Positions 7,252-14,621 of a stretch of 25,419 nucleotides of DNA are shown piece after piece. Source of the stretch: Parvibaculum sp040390855. Lineage in GTDB: Bacteria > Pseudomonadota > Alphaproteobacteria > Parvibaculales > Parvibaculaceae. The notes below the pieces were generated by a model. That model worked only from the letters and a program-made list of their open reading frames with translations, searched no databases and had not been told where the DNA came from. Numbering within the stretch: the stretch's first letter is position 1; the number at the start of each line of letters is the position of its first letter. Made by a program: the position numbers and the translations under genes. The stretch spans positions 1 through 25,419 of the forward strand of contig JAZJXO010000018.1 in the NCBI GenBank assembly GCA_040390855.1, written 5' to 3'.

Positions 7252-7779
7252 ATGACAGTTAGGACGCTGAGAACGGGATTATATCCCGGTACATTCGACC
7301 CGATGACCAACGGTCATATCGACATCATCTGTCGTTCGCTCACCCTGGTCGATCATCTCGTCATCGCCATGGGCATCAATGCGACCAAAGCACCGTTGCT
7401 CACATTCGATGAGCGCGTCGCGTTGATCGACAGCGAGATCGGTCCTATGGCCAAAAAACTCGGCGCGAAGATTTCGACCGTGTCCTTCACCGGCCTCGTC
7501 GTCGATGCCGCCGACGCCCATGGCGCGAGCATCATCATCCGCGGCTTGCGCGGCAGCGTCGATTATGAATACGAAGCGCAGATGGTTGGCATGAACCGTA
7601 TTATGAATCCGAAAGTCGAGACGGTTTTTCTGTCCGCCTCGCCGGACACCCAGTTCATCTCGTCCACTCTGGTCCGCCAGATCGCGTCCATGGGCGGCGA
7701 TATTTCGCCTTTCGTGCCCAAACGCGTCGAGAAAAAAGTGCTCGCCGCTATTGCCAAAAATCGCAAAACTTCAAAATGA
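7252..7779 (+). CDS. coaD: Phosphopantetheine adenylyltransferase
   Basis: CoaD transfers AMP from ATP to 4'-phosphopantetheine, the penultimate step of coenzyme A synthesis. The 175-residue protein is a typical nucleotidyltransferase: YPGTFDPMTNGHIDI (T/H-x-G-H motif, T19-x-G-H22) near the N-terminus, IIRGLRGSVDYEYE in the middle, and the conserved FISSTLVRQIA near residue 141. Length is close to the usual 160-170. ATG 7252 lies 18 bases after gyrA, with a modest GGGGCGAG upstream. The next gene begins 10 bases after the stop, so gyrA, coaD and the cyclophilins probably share transcripts, as in other Hyphomicrobiales. Confidence 0.97.
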   Translation: MTVRTLRTGLYPGTFDPMTNGHIDIICRSLTLVDHLVIAMGINATKAPLLTFDERVALIDSEIGPMAKKLGAKISTVSFTGLVVDAADAHGASIIIRGLRGSVDYEYEAQMVGMNRIMNPKVETVFLSASPDTQFISSTLVRQIASMGGDISPFVPKRVEKKVLAAIAKNRKTSK

Positions 7780-7789
7780 GGAAACAGTG

Positions 7790-8329
7790 ATGCGTCGTTT
7801 ACTCCAGATTGCTTTCGTCGCGCTTGCCATGCTCGGCATGATGCGTCCGGCTTTCGCGTTCGATCCCGAGAACACAATCTATCTCGACCTGAAAGATGGT
7901 CGTGTGGTGATCGAGCTTCTGCCGAAAATTGCCCCCGAACACGTCAAGCGCATCAAGGAGCTGACGCGCGCCGGATTCTACAACGGCATCGTCTTTCACC
8001 GCGTCATCAAAGGTTTCATGGCCCAGACAGGTGATCCGACCGGCACCGGCACGGGCGGCTCAAAGCTCCCTGATCTCAAGGCCGAGTTTAACGATGAAAC
8101 CTTCTTTCGCGGCACGCTGGGCATGGCCCGTGCTAACGATCCCGACAGCGCCAACAGCCAGTTTTTCATCTGCCTCGACACTTCGGATTTTCTTGACGGC
8201 CAATACACGCTTTTCGGCAAGGTCGTCAGCGGAATGGAATATGTAGACAACATTGCTCAAGGCGAACCGCCCGCAAATCCGGACAAGATCATCCGGATGC
8301 AGGTTGCCGCTGATGCAGACAAAAAATAA
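7790..8329 (+). CDS. Peptidyl-prolyl cis-trans isomerase, exported cyclophilin
   Basis: Cyclophilin-type prolyl isomerase of 179 residues. MRRLLQIAFVALAMLGMMRP followed by AFA is a clear signal peptide, with cleavage expected after about residue 23, so the enzyme should act on proteins folding in the periplasm. Core motifs are FHRVIKGFMAQTGDPTGTGTGG and ANSQFFICL. The ATG at 7790 is preferred over one 39 bases upstream inside coaD because GAGGA precedes it and the signal peptide then begins properly. It is followed 10 bases later by a cytoplasmic paralogue. Confidence 0.94.
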   Translation: MRRLLQIAFVALAMLGMMRPAFAFDPENTIYLDLKDGRVVIELLPKIAPEHVKRIKELTRAGFYNGIVFHRVIKGFMAQTGDPTGTGTGGSKLPDLKAEFNDETFFRGTLGMARANDPDSANSQFFICLDTSDFLDGQYTLFGKVVSGMEYVDNIAQGEPPANPDKIIRMQVAADADKK

Positions 8330-8339
8330 GGAAACGAAT

Positions 8340-8804
8340 ATGAGCGACCTAGAAAACACGCTCTACATGGACATCACGTATGGCCGTGTGGTGATCGAGC
8401 TTCTGCCTGACCTCGCGCCGAAGCATGTCTCGCGCATCAAGGAACTGGCGCGTGAAAACTTCTACGACGGCATCGTCTTTCACCGTGTGATCGACGGCTT
8501 CATGGCGCAGGGTGGCGACCCGACCGGCACCGGCACGGGCGGCTCCGGCAAAAAAATTCCGCAAGAGTTTTCCGCCGAGCCCCATGTGCGCGGCATCTGC
8601 TCGATGGCCCGCTCGCAGGACCCCAACAGCGGCGACAGCCAGTTTTTCATCGTGTTTGACGATGCCCGCTTCCTCGACAAGCAATACACCGTCTGGGGCC
8701 GCGTCACCTCCGGCATGGAGTTTGTCGACAAAATCAAACGCGGCGAACCCGTCCGCGACCCCGACCGCATTGTCAAAATGCAGGTTGCCGCTGACGCTCA
8801 GTAA
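8340..8804 (+). CDS. ppiB: Peptidyl-prolyl cis-trans isomerase, cytoplasmic cyclophilin
   Basis: 154-residue cyclophilin without signal peptide, so a cytoplasmic folding helper. It shares most of its core with the gene before it (VVIELLPDLAPKHVSRIKEL, FHRVIDGFMAQGGDPTGTGT, DSQFFIVF), showing an old tandem duplication followed by a split in location. ATG 8340 is chosen because AAGGAAA lies just upstream and it opens at MSDLENTLYMDI, aligned with the mature part of the exported copy. A strong GC hairpin follows the stop, so this probably closes the gyrA-side transcript. The symbol is by analogy. Confidence 0.94.
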   Translation: MSDLENTLYMDITYGRVVIELLPDLAPKHVSRIKELARENFYDGIVFHRVIDGFMAQGGDPTGTGTGGSGKKIPQEFSAEPHVRGICSMARSQDPNSGDSQFFIVFDDARFLDKQYTVWGRVTSGMEFVDKIKRGEPVRDPDRIVKMQVAADAQ

Positions 8805-8831
8805 GCACGAGCGACTGACATAAAATATCAT

Positions 8832-8853
8832 GCGGGGGCCATCAGGCCCCCGC
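8832..8853 (+). terminator. GC-rich terminator-like hairpin after ppiB
   Basis: Perfect nine-base stem GCGGGGGCC/GGCCCCCGC with a four-base loop, 27 bases after the ppiB stop and 24 bases before queA. It has no good T-run (ACCATTT follows), so termination may be partial, allowing read-through into queA. Confidence 0.6.
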
Positions 8854-8877
8854 ACCATTTGGAAAACCAGAATATCC

Positions 8878-9939
8878 ATGCGCGTTGACGACTTCGACTT
8901 TGAACTCCCCGAAGACCTGATCGCGCTCCGCCCCGCGCGACCGCGTGATGCCGCCCGTATGCTCGTCATCGGCCCAGCTCGCAACGATCTTTCAGACAGC
9001 GGCGTCCGCGATCTCACCGATCACCTTACCGCTCGCGACGTCCTTGTCTTCAACGACACCCGCGTCATCCCCGCCCGCCTTTTCGGCACCCGTATGCGCG
9101 CCGAGGCCCGTGCTAAAATCGAAGCCCTGTTGCATAAGCGCGAAACAGGCGATATGTGGCGCGCCTTTGTCCGTCCCGCCAAAAAATTGAAACTTGGTGA
9201 ACGCATCGACTTTGCCGCCGGTCTCTCCGCCATTGTCGAAGAAAAAGGCGAGGGCGGCGAAGTCCTCCTCCGCTTCTCCGAAAGCGCCGCCGCACTCGAC
9301 ATGTCGATAGCGCAGGCTGGCGAGATGCCGCTTCCGCCCTATATCGCCCGCAAACGTCCGACCGACGAGGCCGACCTCTCCGACTACCAGACGATGTATG
9401 CCAAGCACCTCGGCGCCGTCGCGGCCCCGACAGCAGGTCTCCATTTCACGCCCAAACTCATGGCTGCCATCGAAGCAAAAGGTGTCACAACCGTGCGCCT
9501 CACGCTACATGTTGGCGCAGGCACGTTCCTGCCCGTTGCGGTCGAGGACACTGACGCCCATAAGATGCACGCCGAATGGGGCGAGATCACTGAAGCTGCC
9601 GCCGCGACCATCAACGCGGCCAAGGCAAATGGAGGTCGCATCGTCCCCGTCGGCACAACTTCGATGCGGCTCCTTGAATCCGCCGCGACCGAAGACGGAC
9701 TTGTTCAGCCTTTCAGCGGCGATACGGATATTTTCATAACACCCGGCAAACCGATCCGGATCGTGGACATGCTGATGACGAATTTCCATCTGCCGCGCTC
9801 AACCCTTTTCATGCTGGTCTCCGCTTTGCGCGACACCGACGAAATGAAACGTGCCTATGCTCACGCCATTGCGCAGAAATATCGTTTCTATTCCTATGGC
9901 GACACGAGCCTGATCTATCGTACAGGTGTTGCACGATGA
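8878..9939 (+). CDS. queA: tRNA preQ1(34) S-adenosylmethionine ribosyltransferase-isomerase
   Basis: QueA moves the ribosyl part of S-adenosylmethionine onto preQ1 at tRNA position 34 to make epoxyqueuosine, the step after Tgt. 353 residues, opening MRVDDFDFELPEDLIALRPA and containing VFNDTRVIPARLFG, PLPPYIARKRPTDEADLSDYQTMYA (in two overlapping conserved blocks), GLHFTPKL and MLMTNFHLPRSTLFMLVSAL, all typical of the family. ATG 8878 is chosen over an upstream ATG lying in the hairpin because homology begins here. Its stop overlaps the tgt start by four bases (ATGA), pointing to translational coupling of two enzymes of one pathway. Confidence 0.97.
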   Translation: MRVDDFDFELPEDLIALRPARPRDAARMLVIGPARNDLSDSGVRDLTDHLTARDVLVFNDTRVIPARLFGTRMRAEARAKIEALLHKRETGDMWRAFVRPAKKLKLGERIDFAAGLSAIVEEKGEGGEVLLRFSESAAALDMSIAQAGEMPLPPYIARKRPTDEADLSDYQTMYAKHLGAVAAPTAGLHFTPKLMAAIEAKGVTTVRLTLHVGAGTFLPVAVEDTDAHKMHAEWGEITEAAAATINAAKANGGRIVPVGTTSMRLLESAATEDGLVQPFSGDTDIFITPGKPIRIVDMLMTNFHLPRSTLFMLVSALRDTDEMKRAYAHAIAQKYRFYSYGDTSLIYRTGVAR

Positions 9940-11075
9940 GCGAATTCGGTTTCACGCTGAAAGCAACCGATGGCGCGGCCCGCACAGGTGCGGTCCACAC
10001 GCCGCGCGGCGACATCCGCACGCCTGCTTTCATGCCCGTGGGCACGGCAGCAACGGTCAAAGCGCTCTATATGGATCAGGTCCGCAGCGCAGGTGCCGAC
10101 GTCATCCTCGGCAACACCTATCATCTGATGCTTCGTCCCGGAGCCGAGGAGGTTCACGCGCTCGGCGGCCTGCACAAGTTTGCCAACTGGCCCCATCCGA
10201 TCCTCACCGACAGCGGCGGCTTTCAGGTCATGTCGCTCACCAGCCTTCGCAAAATGACGGAGCAAGGCGTTACCTTCGCTTCCCATATCGACGGCTCGCG
10301 CCACATGCTTTCGCCCGAACGCAGTATCGAGATCCAGTGCCTCCTCGGCTCCGATATCCAGATGCAGCTCGACGAATGCACGCCGTTCCCGGCGACCCAT
10401 ATCGAAGCCGAAAAGTCGATGGAGCTTTCGCTGCGCTGGGCCAGGCGCTCGCGTGACGTTTTCGAAATACAACCCCACCGCACGCAAGGCCAGGCTCTTT
10501 TCGGCATCGTGCAGGGGAGCATCTATCCCGACCTGCGCAAACGCTCGATCGAAGGTCTGACCGCAATCGGCTTTGAAGGCTATTCGATCGGCGGCCTCGC
10601 AGTCGGCGAGGGGCAGGAGATGATGCTCCGTACGCTCGATACGACAATGCCGGAAATGCCGAAAGACAAACCGCGCTACCTGATGGGTGTTGGCACACCG
10701 GATGATCTGGTCGAAAGCGTGCGGCGCGGTATCGACATGTTCGATTGCGTGATGCCCACACGCAATGGCCGCCATGGGCTCGCCTTCACACGCTACGGCA
10801 AGGTTAATTTCAAAAACGCGCGCCACGCCAGAGACGAGCGCCCTCTCGACGAGACGAGCACATGCCCCGCCGCGCGTGACTATTCGCGCGCCTACCTGCA
10901 CCACCTCATCAAGTCTGGCGAGATGCTCGGCTCCATGCTCGTAAGCTGGATCAATATCGCCTATTATCAGGACCTGATGGCGGCCATGCGCGCAGCCATT
11001 TCCGAAGGCCGATTCGAGGCATTTGTGGCTCAATTCAAAGCCGATCAGGCCGCAGGCGACATCGAAAAACGCTGA
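9936..11075 (+). CDS. tgt: Queuine/preQ1 tRNA-guanine transglycosylase, zinc site degenerate
   Basis: Tgt swaps guanine 34 of GUN-anticodon tRNAs for preQ1. The 379-residue frame is full length. Catalytic features are present: DSGGFQVMSL (general acid/base Asp), the nucleophile region MFDCVMPTRNGRHG, and YSIGGLAVGE. The structural zinc site is not: relative to the family pattern C-x-C-x2-C...H, the sequence has S308, C310, A313 and I339 (TSTCPAARDYSRAYLHH and VSWINIAYYQ), keeping only one Cys. The spacing matches Zymomonas Tgt (C318, C320, C323, H349) exactly, so the alignment is secure. GRHGLAF also departs from the usual GRTGQAF. Either the fold no longer needs zinc, or the enzyme has changed role, or it is decaying behind an intact frame. 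It overlaps queA by four bases. Confidence 0.96.
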   Translation: MSEFGFTLKATDGAARTGAVHTPRGDIRTPAFMPVGTAATVKALYMDQVRSAGADVILGNTYHLMLRPGAEEVHALGGLHKFANWPHPILTDSGGFQVMSLTSLRKMTEQGVTFASHIDGSRHMLSPERSIEIQCLLGSDIQMQLDECTPFPATHIEAEKSMELSLRWARRSRDVFEIQPHRTQGQALFGIVQGSIYPDLRKRSIEGLTAIGFEGYSIGGLAVGEGQEMMLRTLDTTMPEMPKDKPRYLMGVGTPDDLVESVRRGIDMFDCVMPTRNGRHGLAFTRYGKVNFKNARHARDERPLDETSTCPAARDYSRAYLHHLIKSGEMLGSMLVSWINIAYYQDLMAAMRAAISEGRFEAFVAQFKADQAAGDIEKR

Positions 11076-11130
11076 GAAACAGCGCGTCACAGGCGACATC
11101 TCGCCCCACTAAAATAAGCGCCATATCCGG

Positions 11131-11159
11131 TTGACCCGGAAGGCAGTCGCCGTTAGGTT
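11131..11159 (+). promoter_or_regulatory. Probable promoter of tRNA-Lys
   Basis: TTGACC (11131-11136), 17 bases, then TAGGTT (11154-11159), 15 bases before the first base of the tRNA. Spacing is ideal for a housekeeping sigma-70-type promoter. Confidence 0.6.
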
Positions 11160-11174
11160 CCGCCCACTTGTTGA

Positions 11175-11250
11175 GGGTCCGTAGCTCAGCTGGTAGAGCA
11201 CTCGACTTTTAATCGAGTTGTCCCGGGTTCGAGCCCCGGCGGACCCACCA
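11175..11250 (+). tRNA. tRNA-Lys (anticodon TTT)
   Basis: 76 bases including an encoded CCA. The acceptor stem GGGTCCG pairs with CGGACCC; the D arm has GCTCAGCTGGTAGAGC; the anticodon stem CTCGA/TCGAG encloses the loop CTTTTAA (anticodon TTT, lysine); the T arm is CCGGGTTCGAGCCCCGG. All stems are intact. No integrase or duplicated 3' end is seen next to it, so it is not visibly used as an attachment site here. Confidence 0.98.
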
Positions 11251-11353
11251 CATCTCCCCAGACATCCCGAAGAAACCAACCCCTGTTTTTCAACCGTCGC
11301 TTTGTGGGGGGAGCGGGGTCTGTCCGCTCGCTCTCAATCTGAATAATCGATAT

Positions 11354-11397
11354 GGCCTGTCTTCGGGGCCGCGCTTGGTGCGACCCGAAGACAGGCC
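11354..11397. terminator. 14-bp stem between tRNA-Lys and the Rnk-like gene
   Basis: GGCCTGTCTTCGGG (11354-11367) is perfectly inverted at 11384-11397, and the 16-base loop can add a few more pairs (CGC/GCG). It lies between the plus-strand tRNA and the minus-strand gene ending at 11422. A bidirectional terminator is the simplest reading, although no T-run follows on either strand. Confidence 0.6.
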
Positions 11398-11421
11398 CTC
11401 CGAAACAATCCGTTATACTTG

Positions 11422-11868
11422 CTACGTCGCATCAGGCCGCAGCATCGACCGCCGTCGCACTTCCGCCTCCGGTTGAAACTCCACCTCATGCAATGTGAGG
11501 TGCAACACTCCGCCATCAACAAGCGGCGCAGTTATCTGTTCGCCCGCGCGGCAACCGAGCAGCGCAAGTCCCACAGGCGTCAGTAGATTGATGAACTGCC
11601 CGTTGGGATGCGACACGTCCGGCAGCGACAGCGTGCGCCTCTGGATCGGCCCGTCGCCGATCTGGTAGCGAAGCACACTGCCGATGGTGGCAATGTCATC
11701 GTCAATATCATTGCCGCTGGCGAGCCGCGCATGAGTGAGCTTCGCAACAATCTGCGAGCGCAGATCGCTCGCGGCATCAATCGACATAAGTTCAAGTCGG
11801 GCAGCGTCATGCGCAGACAAGACGGGACCGCGTGCTGCGGCGCTTGCCGCATCATTCAAATGAGACAT
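11422..11868 (-). CDS. Rnk/GreA-type C-terminal domain protein (nucleoside diphosphate kinase regulator-like)
   Basis: 148 residues. The second half (about 60-135) reads IATIGSVLRYQIGDGPIQRR, then GQFINLLTPVGLALLGCRAG and LHLTLHEVEFQPEA, the FKBP-like C-terminal domain of GreA/GreB and Rnk. There is no long coiled-coil N-terminus, so it cannot be a normal transcript-cleavage GreA; Rnk proteins bind RNA polymerase and were named as regulators of nucleoside diphosphate kinase. ATG 11868 has GGAG about ten bases upstream. It is downstream of the carbonic anhydrase gene on the same strand but separated by 386 bases, so probably its own unit. The family call is firm; the exact role is not. Confidence 0.85.
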   Translation of the reverse strand: MSHLNDAASAAARGPVLSAHDAARLELMSIDAASDLRSQIVAKLTHARLASGNDIDDDIATIGSVLRYQIGDGPIQRRTLSLPDVSHPNGQFINLLTPVGLALLGCRAGEQITAPLVDGGVLHLTLHEVEFQPEAEVRRRSMLRPDAT

Positions 11869-12254
11869 GAGAATACTCCGTCAGACGTACCGCTCATTAG
11901 GAGAGCAGCGTCTGAAGTCAGAATGGATCGGATGATGATGAGATAGGCATTCCCCGAGCGTCAGGCGGGCAAAGCTCCGCCGGGCTCGGGTTACTCTCCT
12001 GCGAGGAGCGTACCGGGCGTGTCGCGACGTGTGTTGAGCGCCTTCACCATGGCTTTGATGTTAGGTCGGAGGCGGAGGAAGTCAACCGGCACGACCGGAC
12101 ATAAGGTAGCAGTGAAAACGGGTACAAGTTTTCGCGCTATTTGCGCCGGGGAAATTTTTGTCCCCACCCGTCCGTACCCTCACAAGAGGCTCGACGAACC
12201 GACCAACGGACTCTGCATGGAAACCTCGGATCTCTTGCAAGAAATGTTGGCTGT
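11869..12254. other. 386-bp gap with a nested hairpin at 11953-11990
   Basis: No gene is seen. CCCGAGC (11953-11959) pairs with GCTCGGG (11984-11990), and inside it GGCGG (11964-11968) pairs with CCGCC (11977-11981), an extended stem. It may end transcripts from the carbonic anhydrase side or sit in the leader of the Rnk-like gene. No U-run follows on the minus strand. The rest of the gap shows no further structure I can support. Confidence 0.45.
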
Positions 12255-12899
12255 TCAAGCGTCTGCGACCTCTGTGAAGCGGTCTGTTTTCGGATCATAG
12301 ATCGACAGCAGACCTGTCGCGATGCCGTAGAACCAGCCGTGCAGACGCAACCGTCCGTCGGCCTCGCGCGCGCGGATAAAGGGGAAGGTGCGGAGCTGTT
12401 CCAGCGATGCAACGACGGCGCGCATCTCCATCTCGCGGATGATCTTCTCGGAGTCCTCATGTGCATGGGTCTTCTGCACCTTGTCGGCCACGCCTTGCGC
12501 CATCGACATCCAGCCAGAGACAAACTCGCCCTTCGGCGGATTGCCCTTCGTGCTTTCGTAAAGCGCCTTGATACCGCCGCAGCGCGCATGGCCCATTACG
12601 ATAATGTCCTGAATGCCGAGGCCCTCGACGCCGAATTCTATCGCGGCGCTGGTACCGTGGTAATGCGTGTCGGGCTCGTAAGGCGGCACGAGATTGGCGA
12701 CGTTGCGGACGACAAAGAGTTCGCCGGGATCGGCGGAGAACACCATCGCCGGATCAGCGCGGCTGTCACAGCACGCGATGATGAGCGCTTTGGGTTGCTG
12801 ATCCTTCACGCCGAGGGCGCGATAGCGTTCGATGTTCTGGCTGTAGGTTCCGGACCGAAAGGCTTTGTAGCCTTCGATCAGACTTGCAATCGCGTCCAT
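12255..12899 (-). CDS. Beta-class carbonic anhydrase
   Basis: Interconverts CO2 and bicarbonate, in the cytoplasm since no signal peptide is visible. 214 residues with the beta-class zinc ligands C43 (ACCDSRADP, with the D45/R47 dyad), H104 and C107 (VMGHARCGG). Length is normal. The start is ATG 12899, fifteen bases after the stop of the alpha/beta hydrolase gene on the same strand; no strong ribosome binding site is seen, so translation may be coupled. Bicarbonate supply for fatty acid, purine and arginine synthesis is the usual reason to have it. Confidence 0.96.
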   Translation of the reverse strand: MDAIASLIEGYKAFRSGTYSQNIERYRALGVKDQQPKALIIACCDSRADPAMVFSADPGELFVVRNVANLVPPYEPDTHYHGTSAAIEFGVEGLGIQDIIVMGHARCGGIKALYESTKGNPPKGEFVSGWMSMAQGVADKVQKTHAHEDSEKIIREMEMRAVVASLEQLRTFPFIRAREADGRLRLHGWFYGIATGLLSIYDPKTDRFTEVADA

Positions 12900-12914
12900 G
12901 AGTACCGGTTGTGT

Positions 12915-13793
12915 TTAGGCCGCCAGCGGCGGCAGACGAGACGGGTAGAAAAAGCGGGAGGCGAGGCGTAACGGGCCAACCGCATAATTCCCAATAGCAT
13001 ATTTCATCGGGTCGAAATCTACCCAATTTGTCCTGTCTTCCGCAAGCCGGTCCGCGATAGCAAGCAGGACGAGCGGATTAACGCCCATGCCGCAATGAGA
13101 GCAGACAATCTCGATGTTCTCGCGCGGTGTTCCGTCTTTTGCATCAAGAAACCCTTGCGGAATCTGCGTTGTCGACTTCGGCACAACGCCGTCATAAGGA
13201 CTGAAGATGGAGACAAGAGGCACACCTGCGGGTGGTTCCGACAAATCAAAATCAAGCGCCTGCACTTCGGCGAGAAGGTCTGCAACCGGACGACCGGCAT
13301 AAAGCGCCATGATGCGCGCGACCATCGCGTTGACGTTCGGTGAGTCGACGCTGACGTGAGCGGGACAGCCGAGTGTGATCACGCGGTCCACCAGTTCGGG
13401 TAAGCGCCGCGCAACTTCACGCGCGAAAACGCCACCGAGGCTTTGTCCGATCAGCGCGACCTTGCGACCGTGCTTGTCGGCGAGGCGTTCAACGCCTGCG
13501 CCGATCATCATCGACATGTTTTCCAAATGCTCAATGTCGCGCACGCCGCGATTGGTCCCGAGTTCCCACGAGCTTGCGATATAACCGTTTGCATTGAAAA
13601 ACCTGTTGAGCGGCGTGAGCGACATTTCCGATGCCGTGAAGCCTGGCAGCGTCATCACCGGCGTGTGACCGTCGCCTTTGCGTGCGACCATGGCGAGATA
13701 AGGTGCGCCGATGAGATTGACTGTCAGTTCCGCACCCGCCCATACCACATCGCCCTGAAGGCGCAGCAGATCGATACCCGTTTGAAACAACAC
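12915..13793 (-). CDS. Alpha/beta hydrolase (esterase/lipase-like)
   Basis: 292 residues with an alpha/beta-hydrolase fold: oxyanion region TLPGFTAS (48-55), nucleophile S118 in the elbow GQSLGG, probable acid D201 (FSPYDGVVP) and base H233 (CSHCGMG), so the triad is complete. The substrate is not readable; the pattern is like lipase/esterase or acyltransferase relatives. No clear cleavable signal is present, although residues 1-37 are fairly hydrophobic. It starts at GTG 13793, with GGGTG about eight bases upstream; a TTG directly follows. It is the first gene of a probable two-gene unit with the carbonic anhydrase (15-base gap). Confidence 0.88.
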   Translation of the reverse strand: MLFQTGIDLLRLQGDVVWAGAELTVNLIGAPYLAMVARKGDGHTPVMTLPGFTASEMSLTPLNRFFNANGYIASSWELGTNRGVRDIEHLENMSMMIGAGVERLADKHGRKVALIGQSLGGVFAREVARRLPELVDRVITLGCPAHVSVDSPNVNAMVARIMALYAGRPVADLLAEVQALDFDLSEPPAGVPLVSIFSPYDGVVPKSTTQIPQGFLDAKDGTPRENIEIVCSHCGMGVNPLVLLAIADRLAEDRTNWVDFDPMKYAIGNYAVGPLRLASRFFYPSRLPPLAA

Positions 13794-14138
13794 TCAGACA
13801 CCCATAGTTACGCCACAACGACTCATCGCGCCGCGTGACTTCGGAAGAGAATGCCCTAAATCAAAACAAGGTCACACGCCCTAAAAAACCGCAAATTTGT
13901 TTTGACAGGTGAAGAGCCAAAGCCCCCAATATAGTGAGGCGCAGAGATATAGACTTTGCTGTGCATCGGGGGATGCTCGACTTAACGGCCCATTAAATAG
14001 GCATCTGCTTTCAAAACGCCTTTTTTGAAGGCGGATTTTCGGCGCGATTGTGCCACTTTTGGCCGTTTTCTCTCGCTGCTCAGGCAGGCCCGAAAACTGC
14101 AAAGGTTTTGGGAACTAATACGGGTCATTGGGGGAACT
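13794..14138. other. 345-bp divergent gap with a hairpin at 14017-14033
   Basis: This lies between the minus-strand hydrolase and the plus-strand small membrane protein. CGCCTT (14017-14022) pairs with AAGGCG (14028-14033) across TTTTG, followed by a short T-rich stretch (GATTTTC), like a weak terminator or leader hairpin in front of the small gene. No gene or confident promoter is seen. Confidence 0.35.
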
Positions 14139-14447
14139 ATGACTATCGCTAAGTATCTGGAGAGCTTTTCTGTTGAAAGCTTCGGCCTTACCGTGGGCCT
14201 TATCGCTCTTTTTCTGATCGTCATCATGCTTCAGGTTCGTAATACCCGTTGGGTCCGCGACATCACGCAAAACCAGGCCTCGCGCGAAGCCAAGCAGCGT
14301 CTCGAAAAATTGATCTCTTCGGTTGAAAAGATGACGTCCAGCCCCAAATCCGTGTCTAAGCGTGTGCGTCCCCTGAACAAAGGCCGCAAAGTCGTCTCAT
14401 CACTCCGTGCGCCCAAGGCGATTACGCCGCGTCGCAAACACCGCTAA
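14139..14447 (+). CDS. Small single-span membrane protein, unknown function
   Basis: 102 residues from ATG 14139, chosen over an in-frame upstream start because GGGGGAACT precedes it and the protein then opens MTIAKYLESFSVESFG. One membrane helix (about 16-32: LTVGLIALFLIVIMLQV) is followed by a charged segment likely to be helical (RDITQNQASREAKQRLEKLI) and a very basic tail ending PRRKHR. The positive tail and helix order suggest a membrane-anchored protein with its basic end in the cytoplasm, perhaps near DNA or ribosomes; this is inference. I do not recognise the family. It stands alone 174 bases before cysD, on the same strand. Confidence 0.6.
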   Translation: MTIAKYLESFSVESFGLTVGLIALFLIVIMLQVRNTRWVRDITQNQASREAKQRLEKLISSVEKMTSSPKSVSKRVRPLNKGRKVVSSLRAPKAITPRRKHR

Positions 14448-14502
14448 ACACTCAAGCCCACCCAAATTCTGTCGCATCCTGTAGCCCAGCCTATTTTGGG
14501 TC

Positions 14503-14563
14503 TTGCAATGGGTCTGACACGGCGCTAAATCACACGTAAATGCGGGGTTTGAAATTTAAACCC
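14503..14563 (+). promoter_or_regulatory. Candidate cysD promoter with palindromic operator
   Basis: TTGCAA (14503-14508), 17 bases, TAAATC (14526-14531) makes a plausible promoter. Just past the expected start of transcription lies a perfect six-base dyad, GGGTTT-N7-AAACCC (14545-14563), whose AT-rich centre suits a repressor. It would control the cysD-cysNC-galE unit. The regulator is unknown. Confidence 0.4.
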
Positions 14564-14621
14564 AAATTTCTTGTGTATTATTGCGCGACGGGCCTCAAAG
14601 CCATGTCACGGAAAGGCCATC

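Noticed and set aside
9915..11099. 394-codon minus-strand frame opposite tgt
   Set aside because: It is a shadow of tgt, whose family motifs are clear on the plus strand.
11175..11250. tRNA-Lys as an integration site for the accessory DNA
   Set aside because: No integrase gene, no repeated tRNA 3' end and no composition change is seen next to it.
12141..12971. 276-codon plus-strand frame
   Set aside because: It lies mostly antisense to the carbonic anhydrase gene, which has a complete zinc site; it has no ribosome binding site or known family.
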